This document shows positions 33,801 through 42,440 of a DNA stretch of 64,000 nucleotides, one piece after another. The translations under genes were made by a program, and so were the position numbers. Position 1 is the first letter of the stretch. Every line of letters starts with the position of its first letter. Under the pieces are notes generated by a model. The model was not told the DNA's origin, made no database searches, and saw only the letters and a list, made by a program, of their open reading frames with translations. This stretch comes from Euborellia annulipes (Eukaryota; Arthropoda; Insecta; Dermaptera; Anisolabididae): positions 62,001 to 126,000 of the forward strand of contig JAKCPI010016545.1 of assembly GCA_023213315.1 (NCBI GenBank), read 5' to 3'.

Positions 33801-33877
33801 ATTTAAATTGTTCTCATTTATTAATATGTTTCTCCTCTTTTTTAGATCATATTAAATCATCTCATACAGAATTATGA
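15823..33877 (+). CDS. UGGT: UDP-glucose:glycoprotein glucosyltransferase (22 coding exons)
   Basis: ER-lumen folding sensor that adds glucose to N-glycans of misfolded glycoproteins so that calnexin/calreticulin rebind them. Exons: 15823-16051, 17146-17381, 17975-18163, 18955-19130, 19329-19524, 19593-19806, 20300-21015, 21770-21951, 23257-23512, 23579-23779, 23851-24100, 24171-24276, 25821-26006, 26065-26274, 26483-26665, 27335-27544, 27615-27792, 31029-31211, 31286-31561, 31634-31750, 32591-32753, 33846-33877. Phases all agree; 1562 aa, the usual length. Residues 1-23 are a signal peptide, followed by [19 protein letters not shown] typical of the family. The thioredoxin-like and beta-sandwich sensor fills most of the protein. 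The GT24 domain starts near 1262, with a DAD metal-binding motif at 1364-1366 and [11 protein letters not shown] near 1480. The C-terminus HTEL is an ER-retention signal. Two Gly/Ser/Asn-rich inserts sit in exon 7 (about 431-445 and 580-600). No polyadenylation signal was clear. Confidence 0.96.
16401..16445 (-). ncRNA. Hammerhead ribozyme motif
   Basis: Minus strand: CTGAAGA (16438-16432), stem II GGTTC/GAACC, GAAA (16413-16410), C, GUC (16408-16406). Stem I pairs CAGC with GGCTG. It is antisense to UGGT. Confidence 0.7.
16660..16702 (+). ncRNA. Hammerhead ribozyme motif (sense in UGGT intron 1)
   Basis: CTGAAGA at 16665-16671, stem II GGTTC/GAACC, GAAA at 16690-16693 and GUC at 16695-16697. 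Stem I is AGCT with AGCT. All core bases are present, in the sense orientation of the host gene. Confidence 0.7.
17563..17608 (-). ncRNA. Hammerhead ribozyme motif
   Basis: Minus strand: CTGATGA (17598-17592), stem II GGCC-AGAATATC-GGCC, GAAA (17574-17571), C, GUC (17569-17567). Stem I is weak in this copy. Antisense to UGGT. Confidence 0.6.
17735..17780 (+). ncRNA. Hammerhead motif with core substitution
   Basis: CTGATGA and stem II GGCC/GGCC are intact, but GAAA is GGAA at 17765-17768, which should abolish activity. Stem I GTC/GAC is present. Sense orientation in UGGT intron 2. Confidence 0.6.
18215..18715 (-). mobile_element. Internally deleted mariner-like element
   Basis: Termini TCACTCAATAAGTCTCGGG / CCGGGGACTTATTGAGTGA. 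The minus strand near 18345-18280 encodes [16 protein letters not shown] followed by a stop, the C-terminal end of a mariner transposase, with QMKKWLPK-like sequence upstream. The catalytic aspartate region is missing. It lies in UGGT intron 3. Confidence 0.6.
19884..20165. repeat. Family A repeat, left arm only (UGGT intron 6)
   Basis: Begins TTATTATGGGAGTTTTTAAT and includes GTACAACGTTTCGATTGC and GACTCAAGTGAACTAACCTC. The mirror arm is missing. Confidence 0.55.
21075..21345. repeat. Family B palindromic repeat, copy 2 (UGGT intron 7)
   Basis: The arms share ATAACACAAGGTTAAGTTTC and its mirror, with TTTAGCTTATGCGCATTTTG toward the loop. Same family as 2755-3125. Confidence 0.5.
21530..21600. 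repeat. Head-to-head tRNA-like (SINE-type) fragment
   Basis: The plus strand has GGGTTTGATTCCCGGCTGAGCA, an internal promoter B-box-like sequence with a tRNA-type 3' end. The minus strand has CGGGTTCGATCACCGCC, a second B-box-like motif in the opposite direction. No complete cloverleaf is present, so this is not called a tRNA gene. Confidence 0.35.
22037..22107. mobile_element. Small palindromic MITE (UGGT intron 8)
   Basis: Termini ACAATGTTTACCCTAG and CTAGGGTGAACATTGT form an inverted pair around a loop of about 40 bp. Confidence 0.5.
22640..23150 (+). repeat. Dispersed repeat family E, copy 1 (UGGT intron 8)
   Basis: Shares, in inverted orientation, several blocks with 57603-58190: GCCGATAAGATGGCGTTAGG, GGTAGGGCTATATT, ATGCCGGCTGCCATCTTTT and TCAATGTGCCCTCC. 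No coding capacity or clear termini. Confidence 0.55.
24277..24943. other. UGGT intron 12, unclassified part
   Basis: Less A+T-rich than its surroundings, with short open frames on both strands, but no recognisable protein family. It could be an old transposon remnant. It ends at a family A repeat. Confidence 0.3.
24944..25636. repeat. Family A palindrome interrupted by a Harbinger-type MITE
   Basis: The left arm begins TATGGGAGTTTTTAATTATA at about 24952; the right arm mirrors it to about 25625. Cores are CGACTCC...CCAGTCGTTTTCAGG (left) and AAAACGACTCCAGAAAAAGC (right). The MITE at 25096-25370 split the left arm. Confidence 0.65.
25096..25370. mobile_element. PIF/Harbinger-type MITE, copy 2
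   Basis: Termini GGGAGCGTACATGTATTACG / CGTAATACTTGTACGCTCCC, TAA on both sides, G-rich interior. Same family as 1364-1662. Confidence 0.7.
26715..27310. repeat. Family A repeats: partial copy followed by a full palindrome (UGGT intron 15)
   Basis: A right-arm fragment (26715-26815, with CAGTACTTGAAAACGACTGC) is followed by a complete inverted pair (about 26815-27310). Its ends are AATTATACACCACATTTTG and the mirror near 27285. The loop is near 27055. Confidence 0.6.
28226..28441. repeat. Palindrome in UGGT intron 17
   Basis: TGGGTCGTTTTGATAACTTA and its mirror bound arms of about 100 bp containing CCTCCCTATGGGGAAAT. An extra partial duplication sits inside. No coding capacity. Confidence 0.55.
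28480..29080. repeat. Dispersed repeat family C, partial copy (UGGT intron 17)
   Basis: Contains the family C end block (ACAAGCACAGAACACAACTTT), the AAAGTACTAGTACTCTTTGG block and the CAAAACGTGTATATCCA block in the orientation opposite to 46790-47510. Followed by a (TA)n run near 29070. Confidence 0.5.
29081..30419. other. UGGT intron 17, remaining sequence
   Basis: No exon with family similarity and no recognised transposon was found. Single short open frames here do not match known families. Confidence 0.3.
30538..30573 (-). ncRNA. Variant hammerhead-like motif
   Basis: Minus strand: CTGAAGA (30568-30562), a weak stem, GAAA (30551-30548), then TATATCG. AUAUAU could pair between two molecules as a stem III. 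Less certain than the GAAACGTC forms. Confidence 0.4.
30886..30925 (+). ncRNA. Variant hammerhead-like motif
   Basis: CTGAAGA at 30888-30894, stem II GGG-TTAATA-CCC, GAAA at 30909-30912, then TATATCG with AUC as the possible cleavage triplet. Sense orientation in UGGT intron 17. Confidence 0.45.
31903..32109. mobile_element. Pogo/Tigger-like MITE (UGGT intron 20)
   Basis: Termini CAGTGGAACCTCGCTTA / TAAGCGAGGTTCTACTG with TA on each side. The interior repeats CGTTATGCGAAAC motifs. Confidence 0.7.
32160..32357 (-). mobile_element. Helitron 5'-end fragment
   Basis: Inverted copy of the left part of the Helitron at 39086-39424: it shares CACTAATGTCCGTCTGTC, AACTTCCCGTTGGAATTT, ATTATTTTCATCCCGAAATT and AACTTTTTGAGTTAT on the minus strand. 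The 3' hairpin end is missing. Confidence 0.6.
32993..33036 (-). ncRNA. Hammerhead ribozyme motif (best stems in the window)
   Basis: Minus strand: TTGCC, CTGAAGA (33029-33023), stem II GAGTGC-GACTA-GCACTC, GAAA (33004-33001), C, GUC (32999-32997), GGCAA. Stem I is 5 bp and stem II 6 bp. Antisense to UGGT. Confidence 0.75.
33130..33395. repeat. Family A repeat, right arm
   Basis: Contains ATGACTGTAGATGGCGCTGA, AAAACGACTGCAGAATAAGC and the AATTAAAAACTCCCATAAT end. It is inserted within the larger hammerhead repeat. Confidence 0.6.
33534..33577 (+). ncRNA. Hammerhead motif with core substitution
   Basis: CTGAGGA at 33540-33546 and stem II GGGCG/CGTCC are present, but GAAA reads AAAA. Stem I TTGCC/GGCAG remains. 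Probably inactive. Sense orientation in UGGT intron 21. Confidence 0.55.
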
Positions 33878-34574
33878 CCCTTTAAACAAAATTTTTTTAA
33901 CGAACTTATATATTTAAATATTCTGAACTTAATTAGTTTAAACATCAGATTTACGCAAGTGTTCCTTTTGTTTTAATTATATATATACTTATATATTTAT
34001 ATAAACACACCGATAAAATTAAGGAAATCGCAAAAATACTGTAATTATTTTAAAAATATGTGAAATATAAAATTAATTCGTGCTGTGTTTTCCTACTTTT
34101 CTCGGAGTGTATATTTTCATTTAAAGAAATTCCTTCTTCTTCTAATGCGCTCTCACTCTGAATTATAAAAAAAAAAAACATAATTCAGAAATCTTCGATC
34201 TACCTTTAGTATATGCCTTTAACTAAAAATCCCGCTGAAATTTAGGATTTAGGATTAAAAACACATGAAAAATTTAAAACTTTATCACTTATTTCGGGTT
34301 TTCTATGTTTTTTTTTTTTTTTTTTTTGTATTATTTACATAATTTATTAATCATTCTGTTCTCTTGTCCCAGTCCCCTTAAGGACAAGTTTGGTTGCCTA
34401 TCTACCAAGCTCTCTATTTATAATGTAGAGAAAACATTTGAAAAAAAAATGAAGGAAACTTTCAAAACTTCCTCTATTTTTAGACATTTTGTATATTTTT
34501 TCCTCAAGAACCGGATGTTGGCGATTTTCTTTTCACTTAATATAATCGTGTGGAGGAGGGCCGTCTAATTCACA

Positions 34575-34895
34575 GGAGGGGGTGAAGAAAAAATACTTAA
34601 TTCGGGCCAAAATTATTTATTTCCTATGTCGACGTTTCGGGGACTATACGGCACCCATCCTCAGGACCTTAAAATACAACAATTAGACAAACTTGAAATA
34701 TAAAATACAAAAGGAAAAGAGAAAATTTTAATTTTATTTTAAGTTTTCTCTTTTTCTTTTGTATTTTATATTTTAAGTTTGTCTAATTGTTGTATTTTTG
34801 TATTTTAAGTTTCTGAGGAAGGGTGACGTATACCGTAACGTCGACATAGGAAATAAATAATTTTGGCCCGAATTAAGTAATTTTTCTTAACCTTC
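34575..34895. repeat. Inverted repeat with one hammerhead and one decayed copy
   Basis: The arms mirror each other (TTAATTCGGGCCAAAATTATT and complement near 34865; AAATACAACAATTAGACAAAC and complement near 34780). The right copy has lost GAAA near 34835. Intergenic, downstream of UGGT. Confidence 0.65.
34626..34668 (-). ncRNA. Hammerhead ribozyme motif
   Basis: Minus strand: CTGAGGA (34664-34658), stem II GGG/CCC with a long loop, GAAA (34638-34635), C, GUC (34633-34631). Stem I is GTC/GAC. Stem II is weaker than in other copies. Confidence 0.5.
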
Positions 34896-34987
34896 CTTTT
34901 CAATTAATGTTTTGAGCTTAGCAAGGTTAGTTGGTCTAGCCTGGTTGTCAAAGCTATTGAGAGGTCCCCATAAAAAGAAGTCGCTGG

Positions 34988-35222
34988 CAGGGGCGGATTA
35001 AAGGGGGGAGGGGGGCGATCGCCCCCCCCCCCCCCGAGAAGAAATTCATAATGTTATAAAAACTAGTAATCTAAAGAAATTATGATTTCCGGGCTTTAAT
35101 TTCCAATTGAATTTGTTACCAAACAATTTAAATAAATAGGAAATGGGTCTAAATGGCCATAGATGCCCACAAAGTCCTTAAATAACCCCCCCCCCCGACA
35201 AAATTGCATTAATCCGCCACTG
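34988..35222. mobile_element. hAT-type non-autonomous element
   Basis: Termini CAGGGGCGGATTAA / TTAATCCGCCACTG with perfect 8-bp duplications GTCGCTGG (34980-34987 and 35223-35230). Long G/C homopolymers lie inside the ends. Confidence 0.8.
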
Positions 35223-35480
35223 GTCGCTGGCTAAAAGGTCCTGCGACCGAGGTGACCAAGCATTCCTTGGAATTATATGTGAGTGCCGAAAAAATAAATG
35301 GACATCACATTTCTCCTCGTTGAATCTCACTACTTAAAAAACTATTTCATTTATATCGATATAATATATTTTTTAACCTTCTTATTATCCCTTTTTTTCA
35401 TTTTGAATTAATTCAGTCATGAACTTATTCTAATTACAATATTACAACAACGATGATGACAGAGAATGAATAATCGAAAC

Positions 35481-35718
35481 CAGGGGCGTATCTAAGGGGG
35501 GGGCGAGGGGGCCCGGGCCCCCTCCGAAATTTTTCAAACACATATACATATATAGGGATATACAGACATCAGCGCAACAAATTTTTCCAACACTTTGGTT
35601 CCGCAAAAAATTTCGTTTGAAAAAAATGTAGTTTCTTAAAAAAAAAATTTCCTTCAGAAAAATTTTTGAGTTCAGCCCCCCCCCCCCCCTCCGAAAAAAA
35701 TTTCTATATACGCCCCTG
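35481..35718. mobile_element. hAT-type non-autonomous element
   Basis: Termini CAGGGGCGTATCTA / TATATACGCCCCTG with near-identical 8-bp flanks ATCGAAAC and ACCGAAAC. G/C tracts inside both ends. Confidence 0.7.
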
Positions 35719-35739
35719 ACCGAAACGTTATTGCCAAGA

Positions 35740-37998
35740 AAAAAAAACATAGTTAAGTAGAAAAAAAAGTGATATTAATTTAAGTAAATCGCTTGTGTAT
35801 AAATAAAATTTTTATTATGATATCTAATTTTTTTAAATATGATATAGTGACCGCATTTAATTAAAAAAAAAAAAATATAGAAATTAAATTATTTATTTAG
35901 GTTTTTATATTCATTATTGTCTTCAAATCTATGTCAAAATAAGATGTTTGGACTTTCTAATTTTTCTGAAAGTTCCAGTTTCAAAATCAATGCAGAGTTT
36001 CAAAGCTCATTAAAAGAAATTTTAGGAAATTACTTTTTTTGATTATTATTTATAAATATATATTTATATCGACTGAATTTAAGTGAAATTAATAAATTAT
36101 AATTTAAATACCATCTATTTTCTAAGCACGTGAAAATGTATGAAAAATTATATAAATATATAATTTACAATTTATTTATCTTATTTGATTAACATAAAAA
36201 AAAGTTCCTTTTTATTTATTCAGTTTGTCTTTTTGGTATGTATATTTCAAGTGATATTTTAAATTAAACGATCTTTTTTTGGAGATTCTGTAATGAAAAA
36301 TGGGGTCCTTCCTTTTTTTTTCAAAAATCCATCTTTTATTTTTAATTTACATAGATTCCTGAAAATCCTTTTAATTTTATTAAATATTATTGAACAATTT
36401 ATCATTTAAAGGCTTCAGATGCCAAAAATACAAATAAAAAATATTTAATTTTATTTAAATTTTGTATAATTAACCATTGGAGGGGGGAATCCCACTGAAT
36501 TCATTTTGTTAATTTTTTAATTACTTAGTTAAATTTCCTTTCTAACTATTTAGTCATAAGCAAAATTATTATTTGGATTATAGCATCTCAAGATAAAAAT
36601 ATTCTTCCTCCAGTTGAAAATTAGTTGATGGAACTATTTCCTCTCCTTACTGCTTTGTGTGTGTGTGTGAAATTTATTTCTTGCACATCGTCTTCTTATT
36701 CAATTTTATAAATTTTATTATGATAATTTTAAAAAAATCCCTCTATTTCGTTGTTCAACTAAATTTTTCAATTATATTAACATACAGTATTTTGAGATTT
36801 TGACGCTGCAGAAGACATGGCATATGTAGCAAATAATCTTATATTATTTACCCGCCTAATTAATTTCCCAAACCGGGTTAGGAGTTTAAAATTTGGTCCT
36901 CCACCTCAACTTCTTCACCTAGAACAGTGTTTTCCAAACTGAGGCGCGCCTCCAGCGGCGTAACTAGCCTTTGAGGGGGGGGGGGGGGGGGGGGGCAAAG
37001 CTCAACTGAGGCGCCGTTTTTCTTCCTAGCTTTTTTTTTAAAGAGGCTATAGGAATCTCATTTGACCTTTTTTTTTCCTTTGCACTAAAAATTACTATTT
37101 TTTGGAAAACATTTTTTCCTGAAGAATAATTTAACCTTAAAACTATTTGATGTTCGAGAACTTGCTCATGTTCTCTTAGAAAAGTTAATAAAGATTCAAT
37201 TGGTGAATCTATATTATATATTTCATTGTATAATCCTCTATTAGTCTTTTAGGTAGCTCTTTTGCGATTAATTTTTGACGGGACAAGGTCTTAATCAAGG
37301 GCGGATCTAGAGGTGTTTCTCGGGGGGGGGGGGGGGTAATCTGGTGTGACTGGTCGCAAGCACACAATTTTTCCTTAATTTCGGTAATTTAAAGGCGCAT
37401 TCTGTATTTGTCTGCCAGAATATAAATACAAATCAAATTTTTAAGTATTAATTTTTAAAATTTTACATTCAAAATACATTGAAAATTGCTCGAAAAACTT
37501 CTCTGTCTTAAGAGGCGTAATAATTTAGAATATACGGTTAGAAATAATGATTCTTCAGCTAAAGATTTCACCATTTATTTTTTTTTAAGACAAACAAATA
37601 AATCAAATTTGAAAACTCACTAAGCTTACAAGATTTTCATAATATACCGCCTTAGTAAAAAAAAGAAAATACATTATTTAAAGTAAAACAATAATAATAT
37701 CTTAATTGAATTGAATATATAAATTTTTAATATTATATTATTTGCTAAATAAATTGTTCTTGTTGCACTTAGTGATTTTTGTTTTTTTTTTCTTTTTGCA
37801 GTTGGCACAAAGATGACCTCAGTGATGAGAAAATGGCCGTATGTTGATTTATGTCTACATTCTCAAATAGATTCATTAGCTATTTCAATGAAATGAATAT
37901 AACCAAGATAATCGAAAATAGTTCTAAGTTAACGCCTAGTTAATTTTAGTACAATTTTCGAGATTTAAAATTAAAAAAATAATACTAATAATAATAAA
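35740..37998. other. Intergenic spacer between UGGT and the DmX-like gene
   Basis: Very A+T-rich. It contains two half-copies of hAT-like ends: CAGCGGCGTAACTAGCC at about 36952 and CAAGGGCGGATCTAG at about 37300, each with a poly-G run. A TTTTGCAG acceptor-like site near 37801 could start a 5' UTR exon of the DmX-like gene. No protein-coding exon was recognised. Confidence 0.4.
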
Positions 37999-40900
37999 AT
38001 GAATTGTCATCAAATTTTAAGTGGCGCATGTAATGCTGGCGATAAATCATTTGCAGTTGGAAGTGTCGAAGGAATACCATTTACAGTAAGAATTGTTTTA
38101 TTAACATTATTAATTATTGAATTAAAAATAAAAATAAAATTTTTTTGATATCAAACGAACATGTATTTGGTTAATTATAGAGATTTCAATTTTTGACATT
38201 TCTCACAGGCCTACGCTGCGGGGTGCAACATTGTAATTTTGGCAAGCACCTTCGAAAGGGTTCAAATTATCCCAGGTGCTTGGCATAATTATATCCGAAT
38301 TAGTTGTCTCGATTGTTCAACTGATACTGGGAAAATTGCCGCCGCTTATGACAACCAAGTGTGTATTTATGAGCCTACACCGTTAATTCACAACACAAGC
38401 TCACATGTAAGTCATTAATCAAATTGAAATCCTTTATTTATTAAGCTTATTCCAAAAGAGGGCTAATTTTTTTTTTTATCTATGTGCCTCTATGAGATGG
38501 ATTAACCCTTTTTTGGTCCATAAATTTGGGGCTTATTTTTAATTTACAACTGATATTTTTAAAAAATCATCCGAAACTCACTATACTTCATTATTATAAT
38601 AATATCTTGCTACGGTTTCAATGCTTACTTCAGGTCCAAAAAAAGGCATCATTAATAAAATCTTCGATTAAATAGATTCGAACTTAAGTTGATTTCAACC
38701 AAGATCAATCACTCCCCCTAAAAAGTTTTTTTTTGACAATTTCCACCATGTATATATATTAACATTCACGCATCTTGTCACTGTAAAAGTTTCCCTCTAG
38801 AAACTTGTGAAATTCTATTCATCATAATCAATCATATGGGAGTAATAATTGATGCAAATGTGTGGCTTAATATATTAATCGTAGACTGACCATATTGTCT
38901 TGTGACAAAAACGGGATATTGTACTATGGTAATGTCAAAAACGAGAAAATGAAGAGTTGAGAATTCTATTGCACGCCATTTACGTCTTTATGCATAATAT
39001 ACATAAAGGTTATAATGGCATAAAAAATATGGTTCATAGACCCCATATAATTCTCAACTCTTCAAATATTATGTATTCATAAAAATCTATATATATATAA
39101 TTCGCTAATGTCCGTCTGTCACGCTCTATTTAGGCAACTTCCCGTTGGAATTTTTTATGCTTAAAGAGATTTTCTAGGGCTTACAGAAAAATTATTTTCA
39201 TCCCGAAATTCCTATAACTTTTTGAGTTATAAGTTACGATTTCTCCCATAGGAATTGTATAGAGAAATATTTATGTATTCTTTCTATTTGTGAATTGCAT
39301 GAATGTAAACAAATCTTCAAGCAGGCACTGAATTGGAATGGAATAATAATAATTTTCTTTTCATAATTAAGAAGAAAAGGCGAAAGTCCGCCGCAGGCCG
39401 AGCCAGCAGTGGGGGCGCGGCTAGTTATTATATAAACATACTATTATTCTGTAGTGACAGAACCGATACAAAAATTTAGTTAGACGTAGAGGGGTGTATT
39501 TCGCTTTTACGTATTCCTTAGCATAAATAAGACCCAGTTCAGTTTTCTACAAAAACTATGGTATGCTAAACGGGATAAAATTTTTATTTTTATTAAAACG
39601 AAAAAAATATGAAAAAACGGTACTTTCCGTTCAAAACGGTACGTATGGTCACGATCGCGTATTAGTTTTATATCTAATAAGTAGGGACCGGATTCTTAGG
39701 TTTTCATCTTTTTTTTTCCTTGACTTCAAACGCGAAATGGACAAATTACTTTTTCGACTTATGTGTTCTGGAGTTGTTTAACCAAATTTTGAAAAACCTA
39801 AATGGGTTCGGGCCACCTAAAATCACCTAAATTAGAAAACTCATCTACCGAGATTTTTTTTAAAATTTATTGGTGCTTTTAGATTGAGAAAAAAATTATA
39901 GAATTATGTATTTCATTTTATGTACTTCCAGAATTATTTAATTTTCTTATATAATGTTTTAGGTACCTGTAATTTTTTGTATTTTTTACTTTTTAATAAT
40001 TTTTGTACATAGGTATTTAAAATTAAATAAAACTTTTTTTCTCATAAAAATTTTACAATTATATTTTTTAAAATTAAAAAAAAAATTATAATTAAAATAA
40101 TATTTTTTTACAAATTTCTGTACATATTTAAAATTAATTAAAACTTTTTTTCCCCCAAATGTGTTTTATTAGGCGATAACCTAAAAAAACCTATTTTGGG
40201 TGTTACAAAAACCTAAAAACGAGTCGAATCGGACCTAAAAATCCGGTCCCTACTAATAAGTTAATAGTATTGTCTTTTTAAAGTGCTCAGGACTATTTAA
40301 ATATTAGAATGAATGGTTAAGGTAGATAGATGTTAGAATTTAGCATATATTAAATGTCTATAGTAACATTCTTTTATTGATAATATAATAATATATTTAT
40401 TCTAAAGGAATTCGGAACCAAAAAAGTTATGGAATCACTCTTAAAATGTAGCATATGGGTGAAATAATAAAGTGATTTTTGTATTTAACAAAGGGTTTAT
40501 TTTACTACAGTCATATTTCGATTCCATGAGGTGGCAGAATTTTTTTTAAATAAATAAATATAGTAAAAAATAATTTTCTATCGAGTTATCATAAAAAGTA
40601 GAAAGTTGAAAAAAAAAAAACTCATTTGATATAAATCTCAGATATTAATTAATCTTTCTTGATAGCGGGGCGCGCGGGGATAAATAAGTTCTTTCATTTA
40701 AATATTAATAAATGGAAAAAATCCCCCCCCCCCGTCCTTCTTTCTCTCTTTGTTTATTTGGCAAGATTCGTAAAATCAATAAGTACTTTCATAAAAAGAT
40801 AGCTTTTATTATATATTGATAAAAGTCTGCTTATTTTTTGATTCAGCTTTTTTTTTCTCTCTATTTCTAAAAAAAAAAAAAAATAAATTTCTCTTTCTCT

Positions 40901-42396
40901 TTCTCTTATCTAATTTAAACATATTCTTCTTTTTATTACTCCGTGTCTGACCCACTTTTTAAACATCGAAATTAGGTCAAATTAGCAAAAGCGAGGGAGG
41001 AGGTTTAGATTAATATATTATATTTAAATTTATAAAAGTAGTTCTTTAACCTTGATATTTTTTTATTCATTTTTTTTATTTTTTCAAAAACTAGTAATTT
41101 ATTATAAAATTTCTTTTAATAAGAATTATATATATTTATTCAAAGATTATATTCCATATAAATGATCAACAACTAGAATGGCGAAAACAAGTTTTTAACT
41201 AATTTATGATATCAAAATTTTTTATTTAAATTATTCTTTTACAGGGGAGTGTCAAACCCATTTGGATTCGGGGATTATGTGCAAAAAGGACCACAAAATT
41301 TTTTTCAAAATTATTACATTAATTTATTGAGTGAATAATACAAATTACATTCCAAAATTATTTCAAGAATTTGATAAAAGTTTCTATTCTGTTCAGTCAT
41401 TAGTGTCAGACCTGAGGAGTAACGTTCATGGGAGGTTCACTGAGGTGGGTTTCCGTTTCCTTCCTCAGGAAGAGGCATCTCAAATAGAGTTGGATAATTC
41501 ATTGCCTTGAGGTTGATTTGAACTCAAGTTGTCTTCAATTCAGGATTATAAGCTTAACTTCTTTATCCCCTCAGCTAATCACCTTCTCAATTATTATAGA
41601 AAAAAAATTAAAGAAATAAAAAGTCACGGAAAATTTTGGGCAATTGAAAAGAAATATATAATAAGGAGAAGAAAAATTTAAATTGAGGGTGTTTATTAAA
41701 GCTTTTGTGGTTTGTATTATTATTATAATAGGAGTTTTTAATTATAGATTAATTATTTATTAAAAATATAAATACTGTACAACGTTTTGACTGCACAATA
41801 AGCAGTCGGAACTTTGTACAGTATTTGAATTGAGGCGTTTGCGGTGTAGAAGAATCATTTAGGAATAAAGCCATCAGATTTTTTTTTTTTGTGAATAATT
41901 TCGAAACTTATTTTTCACACAGACGTCAAACAAAGAAAAAAAATAAACAATTCCATTTTGATTGTTCTAAAGATTATAAAAACAGATTAGGTTCTTATCT
42001 CAGACATTCCCATCGAAATATGGACTTTAAAAATAATAAATTCCATTTTAACGAATTTTCATCAATGTATATATATAAAATATTTTTTTATTCTTATTTA
42101 TGAAACATTAAAATTTCACTTGGTCTAGAAATTTTCTTCTATCGATTTCCTTAAAACATCTAATAAGGAACATACATAGTTTGTTAATTAAAGTAAATTA
42201 ACTCCACCCTTGTTCCCACCATACTCTAATTTTGTCTAATCCCACTTCATCTAAAGGTCATTTTGGATGTTGGGTTAAATTGAATAATTTATATTGAAGT
42301 GAATATTAAATAACGACTAGCTCGTGTCATTCGATTTAATATACTCCAAGTATTATTATTTTAGTTTAACTTTTTATTAACATATGAAATCACCGT

Positions 42397-42440
<44 letters not shown>

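Noticed and set aside
41891..42103. Independent small gene in DmX-like intron 2
   Set aside because: A+T-rich, low-complexity translation, no homology and no splice or promoter evidence.
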